64,000 bases of DNA from Sceloporus undulatus (taxonomy: Eukaryota > Chordata > Lepidosauria > Squamata > Phrynosomatidae): positions 50,310,480-50,374,479 of the forward strand of contig NC_056528.1 in the NCBI RefSeq assembly GCF_019175285.1, written 5' to 3'. The position numbers were made by a program, and so were the translations under genes. The notes beneath the pieces are model-generated. The model searched no databases. It saw only the letters and a list, made by a program, of their open reading frames with translations, and was not told where the DNA came from. Below, piece after piece: positions 1-9,900 of the stretch (its first letter is position 1; every line of letters begins with the position of its first letter).

Positions 1-250
1 TTTTTTTTAGTACGTCCCATAGCTGCCTTCCTTATTTAATTATTCATGGCTTTTTTAATGCTTGATAATTTAATTGTATTTTTACTATTACTGATGGGGG
101 GAATAGGGTTACAATGTCATTATATTATACATTGTATTGACCTTGTATTTTTATTGGTTCATTTTAATGTAAGCCGCTTCCATTGTTTGGAGGAGCGGGA
201 TATAAATAATAATAATAATAACAACAATAATTTATTTTCTTATAGCTACA
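1..250 (+). repeat. 3' end of a LINE/SINE-type element with (AAT)n tail
   Basis: The stretch at about 165-235 reads as the 3' end of a squamate LINE or LINE-tailed SINE. It has a GCCGCTT...GGAGGAGCGGGATATAAATAA motif (this kind of end recurs near 3990, 17470, 53870 and 58010) followed by AAT/AAC microsatellite. The upstream part is AT-rich and I cannot assign it. The 73-residue ORF over it is poly-Asn microsatellite translation, not a gene. Confidence 0.5.
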
Positions 251-410
251 ACCCTTTCATTTACTAATTGACATTTTGCTGATAAGAATTATGATTTAAG
301 GGATTTTGCCCCTTCAATAAGTTTATATATAGATATCTTTATACTGTATATATATTGCTCATTTTAATGTTTAATATTAATGTTTTAAACTGATTTCTTT
401 ATTTTTAAGC

Positions 411-450
411 AGTCTCTCTCTCTCTCTCTCTCTGTATATATATATATATC
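411..450. repeat. compound (TC)n(TA)n microsatellite
   Basis: About eleven TC dinucleotides are followed by about eight TA dinucleotides. The tract lies just 3' of the tRNA-Leu gene as that gene is transcribed. Confidence 0.9.
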
Positions 451-482
451 AAATTAAAATTAAGAATGTAAAATGAAAAGCC

Positions 483-486
483 AAAA
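483..486 (-). terminator. Pol III T-run terminator of tRNA-Leu
   Basis: Four T residues on the minus strand lie eight bases past the tRNA 3' end, the usual RNA polymerase III stop. Another T run follows at about 470-479. Confidence 0.7.
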
Positions 487-493
487 GGCAATG

Positions 494-611
494 TGTCAGA
501 AGTGGGATTCGAACCCACGCCTCCATTCGGAGACCAGAACACCCGAACCCCGCCCAGGGAAGGCTTTCTAGGCCTTGAGTCTGGCGCCTTAGACCACTCG
601 GCCATCCTGAC
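494..611 (-). tRNA. tRNA-Leu (anticodon CAA), intron-containing
   Basis: On the minus strand the sequence folds as a complete nuclear tRNA-Leu. The acceptor stem pairs 605-611 with 495-501 (seven pairs, one G-U) and the discriminator base is A at 494. It has an A box TGGCCGAGTGG, a long class-II variable arm, and a B box GGTTCGAATCC. The anticodon CAA is at 575-577. A 34-nt intron at 540-573 sits directly 3' of the base after the anticodon, the canonical place for tRNA introns, which are common in vertebrate tRNA-Leu(CAA). Outside the intron the sequence closely matches my recollection of the mammalian gene. The function is decoding UUG leucine codons. A Pol III terminator (TTTT on the minus strand) follows at 483-486. 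All structural features are intact, so the gene looks functional. Confidence 0.95.
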
Positions 612-878
612 ACTGACGACTCAGAGGCGCACGAAGCGCCTCTCAAGCTCCATTTCCCCTCAGACTCCTTCCGCAGAGGCCCCGGTTCAATTTTTGTCCC
701 AGTTCGGTCCCTTCTCAGCCTCGGGCGGAAGCACCGCCTCCCTTTTGCCGGACTGGCTGAAAACAAAGCCTGAAACCGGACCCAAAAGCCCCAGTGAGGG
801 TCTCCAAATCTCCCCTCAGCTTTGCGGCCTAGTCCAAATCCTTTGCCTAGACTACATCTCCCCGGAGGCACCTCTGTG

Positions 879-888
879 GCGCATGCGC
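879..888. promoter_or_regulatory. NRF-1-type palindrome in the COX7B promoter
   Basis: The sequence GCGCATGCGC fits the NRF-1 consensus YGCGCAYGCGCR at its core. It lies about 90 bp upstream of the COX7B ATG, which is consistent with NRF-1 control of cytochrome oxidase subunit genes. Confidence 0.65.
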
Positions 889-913
889 GGTGGGCCCGCT
901 TCCACCAGCGAGG

Positions 914-925
914 GCGGCCATTTTG
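914..925 (-). promoter_or_regulatory. YY1-type site in the COX7B promoter
   Basis: On the minus strand this reads CAAAATGGCCGC, matching the YY1 core. It is 53 bp upstream of the ATG, near where the transcription start is expected, as in many TATA-less housekeeping promoters. Confidence 0.6.
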
Positions 926-977
926 TTTTTCATTCCCTTTCCAAGGGTACGGCTCTAGTTCTGAGGGGAGACCCAGG

Positions 978-1014
978 ATGCTTCCGTTGGCGAAGGGCGC
1001 CTTTGGCCGCGCAG
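978..1014 (+). CDS. COX7B: COX7B exon 1 (presequence)
   Basis: Encodes residues 1-12 plus one base (MLPLAKGAFGRA), the start of the mitochondrial targeting presequence. The donor is CAG|GTGAGG. Confidence 0.92.
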
Positions 1015-3300
1015 GTGAGGAATGGCCTGGTTTTAAGGCCTTCAGGGCTCCACTTCGTCCCTGAAGGGGCTCCTTTGTGGCAGCATGGCTTCCTTGAGTA
1101 GCCCCTTCCTCCTCACTGGGAGCCCCCCCCCGAAAGAGTCAGTTTCAGGGTCAGATGTAAAAAGAATAGGAGCCCAATCAGGCATCAATTGTCATATAAT
1201 GCTATGATAATAATAACAGTATTAATAATAAGGGAACATAAATGGCAATAGCTGTCATAATGGGAAAATGGAATAATATTTTATATTAATGTTGTATTTT
1301 TATAAATATATTAAAACATATATTATATTTTGTTGGAAAGTTCAGACTGTTTTGGCTTTGAATCAGGAAGAAAGAATAATGATATTATTATTATTATCTC
1401 TTTATAGTTCATATTTTTATATTTAATAAACTATAAAATGTATTTGACAATTATATTTAATATTTTATATTTAATAAACTACAATATATTTGGAAAATAT
1501 ATTTAATATCTTATATTTAATACAATATAAAATATAATTGATAAATATATTATTTTATATTTAATAAACTATAAAATGTATTTGATAAAATATTTAATAT
1601 GTTTGTATTTTATATTTAATACAATATAAAATGTATTTGATAACTATATTTTATATTTAATAAATTATAAATATGTTGGATGAATATATTTTGTATTTAA
1701 TAAAATACAAGATTTATTTTATAAATATATTTAATATTTTATGTTTAATAAAATATAAAATCTATTTTATAATATATTTTATGTTTAGTAAAAATATTTG
1801 AGAAATATATTTAATATTTAATAATAAATAACATTTTTAAAAGTAAAAAACATTCAATTTTAGGTACAAATATAAAACAGGGAAGGAGTCGGCTATCGCA
1901 TGAATTGTGAAGCAATGCAATCATAAAGGTAACAGTCGAATGGCAAGGAAATCATAGGAGAATGGGACAATGCATGCCTTGTATTTTAGTGGAAAGGTCA
2001 AATTGTGTGATTGAATGTTTTGGCTTCGGTTAGAATATGGAGAAATGAATGTGTTGTTTTGATTTTAAATGGAGTAAAGAAAAAAGGAATGGAAGCCGAA
2101 CAATGCCTAGAAGGGGCCAAGGGGCCTTTTAACCCCAGTCTGCATCATGCCTTTCAGCCCGCAGCATCCAGCTTTCTGTGGCGAGACAAGTCCATCACAA
2201 GCATGGACCCGACTTCCATGACAAGTACGGCAACCTGATTCTCCTCGGAGGAGTGGCATTCTGCGTCTCCATTTGGAGCTACGTAAGTATCCCAGCCTTG
2301 GGGCAGGTTCCTGTTCTGCCGTTAAAAACAAGACTGCCAGTGTTGCTTAACACCACAAAGCATTGTCCTGTCAGCATGCGCTTGCATCTGACTGGTTTTG
2401 CCACTCAGAAGCAGCGCTTAGAAATACAACACATGGTTTGCTCTTATTAAAATGCATGTGGTTCTTTAGTGCCTTTTTAAACCTGGGCAGCATCCACACT
2501 GCAGAAACAATGCAGCTTGACACCACTTTAGCTGCCATGTCTCAATACTATGGCATTCTGGGACTTGTGGCTCCGCTCTGGTCCCACAATCCACACCGCT
2601 TAAAGTGTTGTTAAGCTTCGTTACAAAGAAATAGCAGTCTTCAGGTCGTCAATGGGTTTCTGGCGTGATGTACTGACGCTTGGTCTGTACATGACTTTAT
2701 GCTGCGCACATAAAGTCTTTCATGTTATTAATTCAAATGGAGCAATTCATTGAGCTGAGCAGCCTGAATGTTTTTGAGGGATTGAAACCAAGTAGAAAGG
2801 GGTTCATAATTCCATGATTCCTCTCCTCTCAAGTAAATTACCTGATTGTTAATCATTTAAAAAGACACATAAAATGGTATAAATTAGGCTACATTGGACC
2901 TCATCTTGAAAGACTGCCTTGTCTATCATTGTCTAGAGGGGTACTTTTGACCACTCATGTCTTAGTACATTATTCCCTTATTTTAAAAACACTGTCGAAG
3001 AAACCTTAATGCTCGTTCGCCTTTTATTTTTGTACCTTTGCTGAAAACGCACAATGAATGTCATGACAAAACACAACAAATGAGGTTTCTCAACCAGGTT
3101 GTGCCTCCAGTTTTATCTCTGATGAAATGTATAATGACAACTGAGAATACTACAGTTGTAACTTCTGGGAAATGTTATTATACAGGTATTTACTCCTCTG
3201 TGTTCTGCCTTGTTAATTGCAGGTCGTGACGCAAACGGGGATTGAGTGGAATTTGTCTCCCGTCGGCCGGATCACGCCAAAACCGTGGAGAGAGGAGTGA
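978..3300 (+). CDS. COX7B: cytochrome c oxidase subunit 7B, mitochondrial (three exons)
   Basis: COX7B is a small single-span accessory subunit of respiratory complex IV in the inner mitochondrial membrane, needed for complex assembly. Three exons join in frame: 978-1014, 2158-2282 and 3223-3300, giving 79 residues (human 80). The N-terminal exon encodes a basic mitochondrial presequence. The second encodes the mature start (MARQ/VARQ region), the conserved HGPDFHDKYGN matrix segment and the membrane span. The third encodes the GIEWNLSPVGR tail. Splice sites are GT-AG with phases 1 and 0. The start codon is the first ATG after the CpG promoter and matches the human N-terminus (MFPL versus MLPL). 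A polyadenylation signal follows at 3419. Homology to human COX7B is clear along the whole length and nothing looks broken. Confidence 0.95.
1395..1830. repeat. AT-rich degenerate tandem repeat in COX7B intron 1
   Basis: About 430 bp of almost pure A/T is built from repeated variants of a TATATTTAATAAACTATAAA-like block followed by ATGTATTTGATAA-like sequence, roughly 45-75 bp per period. The copies differ by point changes and small indels, so it is an old AT minisatellite rather than a simple microsatellite. Confidence 0.75.
2158..2282 (+). CDS. COX7B: COX7B exon 2
   Basis: Encodes residues 13-54, with the DFHDKYGN motif and the transmembrane segment LILLGGVAFCVSIWSY. The acceptor is TTTCAG and the donor TAC|GTAAGT. 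The upstream AG at 2137-2138 is a weaker alternative acceptor and would not keep the homologous reading. Confidence 0.95.
3223..3300 (+). CDS. COX7B: COX7B exon 3 (C-terminus and stop)
   Basis: Encodes the intermembrane-side tail VVTQTGIEWNLSPVGRITPK and ends PWREE-stop at 3298-3300. The acceptor is TTGCAG. Confidence 0.95.
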   Translation, partial: VVTQTGIEWNLSPVGRITPKPWREE

Positions 3301-3440
3301 AGATGCCTTTGGAAACCTTCTCTACGAAGTTGGGAACAGCCACGGACTTGTACACTTTCACTGGAACGTCCCTATGGCACGCCTAGGATGCCAGAGTTGT
3401 CTCTATTACCTGTGATGTAATAAATGTATTTAAAATTAAC
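3301..3440 (+). other. COX7B: COX7B 3' UTR with polyadenylation signal
   Basis: AATAAA is present at 3419-3424, about 120 bp after the stop codon. The UTR is therefore short and cleavage is expected near 3440. Confidence 0.75.
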
Positions 3441-3949
3441 GAGTCTAATTAAAAATTTCTTCCTTAAGAGTTTTCATGATCATAATAATCAGGTTGGGTC
3501 AGTTGTGACAGAGGGATGCAGCCTGGGATCTATTTCCAATTGCCCTTCTTAAGCACTGAAAGGCTGCAACAAAATAGGAGGGCAGGCATTTACCCAGGCA
3601 TTTGGGACTGCATCTCCCAGCATCCCTGACCATTGGCCGTGATGCATGGGGAGAATAAGACCTAAAGCAACTGGAGAGCAACAGGGTGAAGGCTGGCAAA
3701 GGCACACTGAGCTAAGAGGACCCACTTTCCCTATGTTTTGACCTTATTTGTGGGCCTTCCATTGAAAGCAGCCAATAAAGGTCCTTCTCAGAGCCTGGAC
3801 AGCTATCCCCTGGCACTGCAGCTTCCATCTTCCTCTTTTAAAGTTAGCGGTTCAAATGGCTTTGAATAGGTTGCGCTTTTATGTTTTAATATTAGTATCT
3901 AATATTTTTTACATGTGTAATTTAACGTTTCAGTTTTATCCTTTTTAAA

Positions 3950-4041
3950 TTGTAAACTGCCTCAAATCCCATTGAGGGAGAAAGGTGGGATATAAATCCA
4001 GTCTGTCAACCTTCATATATATATATATATATATATATATC
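3950..4041 (+). repeat. LINE/SINE 3' tail plus (AT)n
   Basis: An AAACTGCCTCAAATCCC...AGAAAGGTGGGATATAAATCC segment matches the other LINE-type tails in this window. It is followed by a (TA)n tract at about 4016-4041. Confidence 0.55.
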
Positions 4042-4042
4042 T

Positions 4043-4174
4043 TGTTGATGACCCTAATGTGTGCTTTTCTTGGCATGGTTTTATTCTGAGGGGGTTTGCC
4101 ATTGCATTGTTCTGAGGCTGAGAGAGAGCAACTTGCCCAGTGGGTTTCCAAGGCTGAGTATGGATTTGAACCCT

Positions 4175-4176
<2 letters not shown>
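4043..4176 (-). repeat. tRNA-derived SINE (Sauria-SINE type), interrupted
   Basis: Read on the minus strand this shows the SINE body: a head with a GGTTCAAATCC-like B box, then AACCCACTGGGCAAGTTG and CTCTCTCAGCCTCAGAAC. It abuts the (TG)n tract at 4174, so the microsatellite probably separates it from the next copy. Confidence 0.7.

Positions 4177-4243
<67 letters not shown>
4174..4243. repeat. (TG)n(TA)n microsatellite
   Basis: About 36 bp of TG is followed by about 34 bp of TA, lying between two SINE copies. Confidence 0.95.
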
Positions 4244-4244
<1 letters not shown>

Positions 4245-4247
<3 letters not shown>

Positions 4248-4430
4248 TGTTGTGTGCCTTCAAGTGATTTCTGACTTATGGCAACCCTAAGACAACCCTA
4301 TCCTGGGGTTTCCTTGGCAAGATTTGTTCAAAGGAGTGTTGCTATGGCCTTCCCAATGGGCTTCCTTGGCTGAGCCAGGATTCGAACCCTGGTCTCCAGA
4401 GTCTTTAGGCCCAACACTCAAAACAGTATG
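4245..4430 (-). repeat. tRNA-derived SINE with Bov-B-like tail
   Basis: On the plus strand this begins TTGTTGTGTGCCTTCAAGTG and continues through CTGACTTATGGCAACC and GATTCGAACCCTGGTCTCC. That is the reverse of a Sauria-type SINE: a tRNA-related head at the right and a Bov-B-like 3' tail at the left. Confidence 0.85.
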
Positions 4431-4442
4431 AAACATGAAAAA

Positions 4443-4752
4443 TTAAATACTTGAAGGGATGTCATACTGAGGAGGGAGCAAGCTTGTTTTCTGCTGCTCC
4501 AGAGAATAGGACCCAGAGCAATGGATGCAAGCTGCAGGAAAAGAGATTCCAGCTCAACATTCGGAGAGACTTCCTGAGAGTAAGGGCTGTTTGACTGTGG
4601 AACACACTCCTTCCTTGGAGGCCTTTAAGCAGAAGCTGGATGGCCATCTGTCAATGGGGATGCTTTGACTTGGATTTCCTGCATGGCAGAAGAAGGGGGT
4701 TGGACTGGATCAGGGCCCTTCTTGGGGTCTCTTCCTACTCCATGACTCTATG
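4443..4752 (+). repeat. CR1 LINE 3' end (5'-truncated)
   Basis: The motifs GGAGGCCTTTAAGCAGAAGC, TGGATGGCCATCTGTC, GGGGTTGGACTGGATCAGGG and a terminal CATGACTCTATGG are the characteristic CR1 3' end of sauropsids. The LINE is heavily 5'-truncated and inserted just upstream of the ATP7A promoter. Confidence 0.85.
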
Positions 4753-4899
4753 GAATGTTCCTCTATAGTTCTCTGCCTGTCGCCCTGGAGATGTCGCAGC
4801 CCGAGGTCTATACTGTTTAGGGGCATTCTGGGAACGGAGGCAGGCCCCAAATAACGCCCCTTTTTGGCCCTGAAGACTAGTCCTGCCAGCCACGCTTCC

Positions 4900-5173
4900 G
4901 GGATGTCGCTGTGCGCATGCGCGCGCCGGCCTCACGTGACCCACTCTCTCAGAGGTCCGTCATATGACACTCTCCCCTTTAGCCCCGCCTCTTTTCTACA
5001 TCTCGTTCTACGTGGTGACGTAGTGGAGTGCGTAGCAACCGTGGTTGGGAAGGGGCGGGGCGGAGGGAGGGAGTCCATCGTAAAGACCGCCTCAGAAGAA
5101 GCAGAAGTCTCCCGGCGAAGGAGAAGGAAGGAGCCCCGAGGAGGAGGAGAAGCGGAGAGGAGCCACGCCTGAG
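4900..5173 (+). promoter_or_regulatory. ATP7A: ATP7A CpG promoter and noncoding exon 1
   Basis: A CpG-rich segment carries an NRF-1-type palindrome GCGCATGCGC at 4913-4922, a TCACGTGAC E-box at 4932-4940 (USF/TFE type, CLEAR-like), a GCCCCGCCTC box near 4982 and a GGGGCGGGGC Sp1 box at 5052-5061. It ends in a strong donor GAG|GTACGT at 5173/5174. ATP7A in mammals has a noncoding first exon, so I place exon 1 as ending at 5173. The transcription start is not resolved. No TATA box is evident. Confidence 0.7.
4913..4922. promoter_or_regulatory. NRF-1-type palindrome in the ATP7A promoter
   Basis: GCGCATGCGC is preceded by T and followed by G, a full YGCGCAYGCGCR match. The same core occurs in the COX7B promoter. 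Confidence 0.6.
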
Positions 5174-5454
5174 GTACGTTTCTCCTCGCTCTCCTCGCCA
5201 CTGGTCCCCAAAGGGTGCTCTTTATGGCATTTTGGACTTCATTTCCCACAATCCCCGCCTATTGGCCCACGAGGCTGAGGCTTCTGGGAAATGGAGTCCA
5301 CAATCTCTTAAAGGGGACCAGAGGGAGGAAGGGTCTGCAGAAATGACCCCCGGGACCCTGGGAATTGTAGTCCCTGGTGGCCCCAGAGCTCTCAGACCGA
5401 GAAGGCTCCGGACGCCTCACAAACACTACCGACCCCAGGATTCCCTCGCCTCAA

Positions 5455-5760
5455 AGCCCTGAGGCTGAGAGAGAGTGACTTGTCAAACTGGATTGGCTCT
5501 GCAGGGGGAAAGTGTGTTTGCTCCTCCCTCCCTCAGTGCAGGGCTCCCTTGAGACAAAACAGTTGTGGTTGTGGTTGTGTGCCTTTCGAGTCATGTCCAG
5601 CTCTTCAGGCGAGGCTTCCTGGGGCTCCCTTGGCCAGATTTGCTCAGAGGGGGCTTGCCATTGCCTTCCTTTGAGGCTGAGAGAGTGTGACTCACCCAAG
5701 ACTATGGCAGCTCTGATTGCGACCCTATCCTGAGGCTTCCTGGGCAGGAGCTACGGACTC
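5455..5760 (-). repeat. SINE copies (Sauria-SINE type)
   Basis: A short fragment at 5455-5500 is followed by a fuller copy from about 5562 (GTTGTGGTTGTGTGCC) to 5760, reversed on the plus strand. The CTTGCCATTGCCTTCC and GAGGCTGAGAGAGTGTGACT blocks are diagnostic. Confidence 0.75.
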
Positions 5761-5798
5761 CAGCTTCATTGAACAGCAGTCTGTGACCTGAAGTCGTA

Positions 5799-6143
5799 CG
5801 CTCAGTCTCCGCGTTTGCGGCTTTGCCTTTCGGCCATTTGGTTATTCATGTTCTCTCTAGGAATAGCTAAGTCCTCCAGTGCAACTCTATGGTCAACTTG
5901 AACCAAAAGCTGCCCTGGAGGACCTAGGGATTCCTAGAGAGGACTCTCCGTTAGGCATCTGTAGCTCCTCTGGCGCAACTCTATGGTCAATGTCTGGCAG
6001 ATGTGGACCATAGAGTTGCCCTGGAGGACCTAGGGATTCCTAGAGAGGTGTTCTCCCAGGTAAAACCATAGCGTTTGTGTTATTTGTGGCCATTCTTCAT
6101 TCACGGGGGCCCTGTGTCCCTATCCCCAGCGGATGTGGAGGGT
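5799..6143 (-). mobile_element. double-hairpin pogo/Tigger-like MITE, copy A
   Basis: Two consecutive inverted repeats are built from CTAGGAATCTCTAGGTCCTC...GCAACTCTATGGTCAA and their complements. They are flanked by terminal CTCCGC(G)TTTGCGG / GCGGATGTGGAGGG repeats. The other copies are at 35893, 46383 and 48378. Confidence 0.75.
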
Positions 6144-6582
6144 CTCTTCCCAGGGGACAATGTTGTGGGTCAGTATGCGCTTGATGTTCTGCGTCTTGCA
6201 CTAAACGCTGTGAACCTCGGAGGGACGCTGGTGCTGAAACAATACAAAGAGAAGCGGTTGCATGGAACTGGTCAGCAGCCAGGATCCCAAGAGCTGCAAA
6301 CGCCTCCCACAAACCCAGCCGCCAAGTCACTTTGGACTTCTCCTTTCCTTTAACCGCAATCTCTCATTCATCTGACAAGTTGTTTTCGTATCTGGCGTGT
6401 TCGGGGCAGTTTGTGATAAAGAACGGGTGGCGCCTGATCTTCCATTGGAGGCGAAGGGAAGATCATGTTGTGAGCCTCCTTGATCCCATGGGAAATCATT
6501 TATGGCGCTGCTGTGCCCAGTTTTGTCACTTGGTTTTATTTTCCCATTGCTTTGCTTATTAATACTATTCCACATCTAGCTT

Positions 6583-6958
6583 ACTCTATAGGCTTGTCTA
6601 TAAGACGACCGTCGAAGGCAAGCTTTGGACCCAAATGATGGATTTGGGTATAAGTCTAGGTTAAAACTTAGGGGCATCTAGCAAAGGATCTAAAGGATGA
6701 AGCAAAGCAGAACAATGTCAAAGAAGTTACAAGATTCCAAGTCCAGAAGCTGCGCCAAAGCTGCGCTCAGTCCTTAGGACTGGATCATGGCTTTGGCATG
6801 GCTTCTGGATTCTGCATGCATCCTTTAAACAGCAGACCTCCAAAGTGACCCAAAGCAGCTTTATTTGGGCCTTAGATTTTGGGGGGTCCATTTTTTGATC
6901 TGAATTTCTAGACTTACTCTTCAGTATATATTTGCAGTATATGCAAATATCATCCCAA
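6583..6958 (+). mobile_element. MITE with TATAAGTCGAC-type ends
   Basis: The ends resemble each other in inverse orientation (GTCTATAAGACGACCGTCGA at left; CTAGACTTACTCTTCAGTAT at right), and the middle holds CAAAGCTTG-type sequence. A related element is at 27437-27828. The family is uncertain. Confidence 0.45.
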
Positions 6959-9900
6959 TAAATGCCTTCACTATCATCCAGCAGAGAAGTGCCATGGTTA
7001 AGTTGGACAAACCCAAGTGTTAAAGTTGTGTAATTGTCATGATAGGAGGCACACCTGTGTTGCTGTTTTTCTGTGGAAGGTGATACGCTTTTTAAAAACT
7101 GACCAATTCAGAGACGCTGAAGAGAGCTCTCCGTTCATTTTGTTTTTCCTCTTCCTTTTTATGTCTATTTGAGAGCTGTGTATTTGAAGGGAGCCTTCCA
7201 GGAGGAAAGGTTCTCTCCTTCCTTTTGTGCAAAGTGTTGCATCATGTTTGAGACCAGTTTCTTTGCAGCAAGGCACTTTTATCTAATTAAACTTAATTGC
7301 AGGGACGGGTTGTCTATTTTGCAACTATCGCATTTAAACAACCACCTTCATTTCTACTTGTTCCTTTTACTAGGACACTTCAGTAAGTATATCTGACACT
7401 GAAACACCTGAAGGAGCGCTTCGGCCGCTGGCAGCCTTTCCACGCCTGGAATGCTTTTATGAAGGCCTTTTTCCTGGCGCTTTCCTTATAGTCCTTGTTT
7501 GACTTCTGGCAAATCGAAGCATGAAACAACAACCAATCTGTATATTTCTAGTGTAACCAAAAACAATTTTGGATCACTTTCTGCTTTCATTCAACAGAAC
7601 CAATAATTCTTAATGGCACCAGCATTTAATCCTGTAGAGTTTTTGTGGTTGACTATCCTTGCAAGGCTATCCTTATATATTCAGTTCTGCCACTAAGTTG
7701 CATTCTTTGTATGTAGTCAGTTTACCAAAATTAAATTAGTTTGATGGGGAAAATACAGAGCAACGTATTCCAAACAACTACTTCCATACTAATAATGAAC
7801 CAGAACGTCTCCTTCATTAGACATGTGTCTGTTGACATTGCATGCTTCTAAAGACACATGTCTGCTGCTATTGCATTCATACATAAATAAAATATGTAAC
7901 ATCTAAACATTTATTTTCATGCAGTGGTTGCTACTGAGTTTGCAACTTGCACTTTGCTTCGGTTGCATTGATTCCTGTACAGTTTCTCTCAGAATCTCTC
8001 TCGTCAGCAGCATTGCATGAATTATAGCCAGAGATGAGCCATTACAAATTGGGACAGGGACAGGTGTGCCTTTAGGCTGTTCAGTCCAGATTAATTCGTT
8101 TATTATTCATTTATTACATATAGCAAATAATTCCCTTTTAAGAAATAGTTTGGCATCCCCGAGGAAGAACCATGGATTTGATACGAATCAGGACACCTTT
8201 TTGTATCTTCATTTTCCCTACTCTTTGCGCTGCTGCCTCTTTCATTTCTGGGTTAGCATCAATGCCCATTTAGAGGCATCAGTGAGGAAAGGGACTTACT
8301 TAGTGACTTGCGGTTTGATGTGTGTGTTCTTGTGTAACAGCCACCCCAAGTGTAGCAATGGGTGCGTCGGTCTTGGGACTGCCGCAAGGAGACATGGCCT
8401 TGCCCTGCAACTACCAAAGGTGGGAAGAGGACTGGCATCTTGACTGTACTCTTAACATCTTTCCCAAATGGGTCCTGTCCTTCCTGAGGATGACCTGCAG
8501 AAGTTGCTATTCCCATCATCCTTCACCTTTGGCTGTAGCATCTCTGGTTAATGGGAGTCCTTCTCCAATAATATCTAAACGGTCACCTTTTGCCTACCCT
8601 TGATGTTTGCTAGTTGGTCCTTATTGGAGCCATGCTAGTCAAAGGTCCTCATTTGCGTACCGAAGTGAACCATTTTAGTTGTCTGTAAGCTAAAGGACAG
8701 TGAGAAGAGTCTTCAGTCAAAGTGTCCTAGGAATGTAATGGATGATGATGGCTTTTGCATCAGCGGCTCTGGCACAAGCAGAGGGTTGTGACCCAACAGC
8801 GAAAGTGGCATTGTCTTCTGAGAGAAAGCAAGGCGGACTTGTCTTGCTGAGCAAAGCGCTTGGTAAAAGTCACGCATGCTGAACTCCATGGATTTGCGTT
8901 TTTGAAAGAGAGCATTGTGGCTCCAAGCTTTAAAGGTGGCTAGCTAAAACTTTACCTTATTGATGAGGGATAGAAGTGAAGGAGGGGACCTCTTTTAATT
9001 CCTGAAGTCCAGGTCCTGCTTGTGTTACTTGCAATAAGGAAGAACTGCTAATGTTTATTAAGTTGTGACCCGATTTACATTGTCTTTGCACCTCACAACG
9101 TATTAATAAAATAGATGACTGATTAAGTGAGTGTTCTTGGTGTCTCCGCATGGGAGACTCACGGCTTATTCATTGTCAGCAAACAAGGGCATAAGATAAG
9201 CTGGGCAAGAAATACTTTTGGTTCCAGGACTGATATCAAGATACTTTCAAAGAATGCAGTTCATGGATGATGAAGTCACTCTTTCTTAAGAAAACAGAAG
9301 AAACACAAACCAGTGACCCCACGTTTTCAGAAACCACCAAGGACCCAAGAGAATGTTTTAGGTATAGCTTTGCATGCCTTCATAGCAAGGCAGTTATAAA
9401 TCCTGCCATTCAAGGTTTAGCTTAGCTGCTCTTGGACTCAGAATGATGCAAATTGCAGACTGACACATCTGGAAGAGGACAAGAACGATCTCTTCCCCGT
9501 TTGGACATAGGCTGCTGTGTGGTGTGTTGCTGATGACCGTTTGCAAAGCGAGGGAGGACTTTTCCTTTGTCTTCGTCTTGCAGGGCAGGGTTTTTCCTTC
9601 CGCAAAGCTAGCCTCTCATTTGTTCTTTGCATCCTCTACATTCATTTGTTTCCCATATTGGAGCTTAGACAGATAGTGGGCTGGCTCATGTTATGGGGCT
9701 TGTGTTAGCAATTGTAGGACATGTGCCATATAATCTTAAGGCACCTTTTCTTATGGAGTCCCCACAGGGAAGGCTGCTTCTCAGTGGCTCCCACCCTTCA
9801 TTTCACTGCCCCATACATCCTTCTTGACCAAAGCGAATACAGAGAAGCAGCCATGACAGTGATGGTGATGGGGATATTAAACTCTCCTTCTTTATCCTCA

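Larger units (their letters stand above)
620..977 (+). promoter_or_regulatory. COX7B: CpG-rich COX7B promoter and 5' UTR
   Basis: This is a GC- and CpG-rich segment between the tRNA-Leu 5' end and the COX7B start codon, with no TATA box seen. It contains the palindrome GCGCATGCGC at 879-888, which matches the NRF-1 core, and GCGGCCATTTTG at 914-925, which is a YY1-type site (CAAAATGGC on the other strand). NRF-1 and YY1 sites are well-known features of nuclear genes for mitochondrial respiratory subunits. In mammals this promoter is shared head to head with MAGT1, but I see no MAGT1 first exon on the minus strand here. Confidence 0.75.

Noticed and set aside
46-267. Poly-Asn ORF, and the poly-Tyr, poly-Ile or poly-Asn ORFs at 36082-36379 and 57808-58136
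   Set aside because: They are translations of (AAT)n or (ATT)n microsatellites.
287-600. Thought that the MAGT1 first exon might lie here on the minus strand
   Set aside because: No signal-peptide or thioredoxin-like MAGT1 sequence and no donor in a plausible frame were found.
449-871. 140-residue minus-strand ORF upstream of COX7B, and the overlapping plus-strand 202-residue ORF (493-1101)
   Set aside because: Both run through the tRNA gene and CpG promoter. GC-rich DNA keeps frames open by chance, there is no similarity to MAGT1 or any family I know, and the plus ORF reads COX7B exon 1 in the wrong frame.
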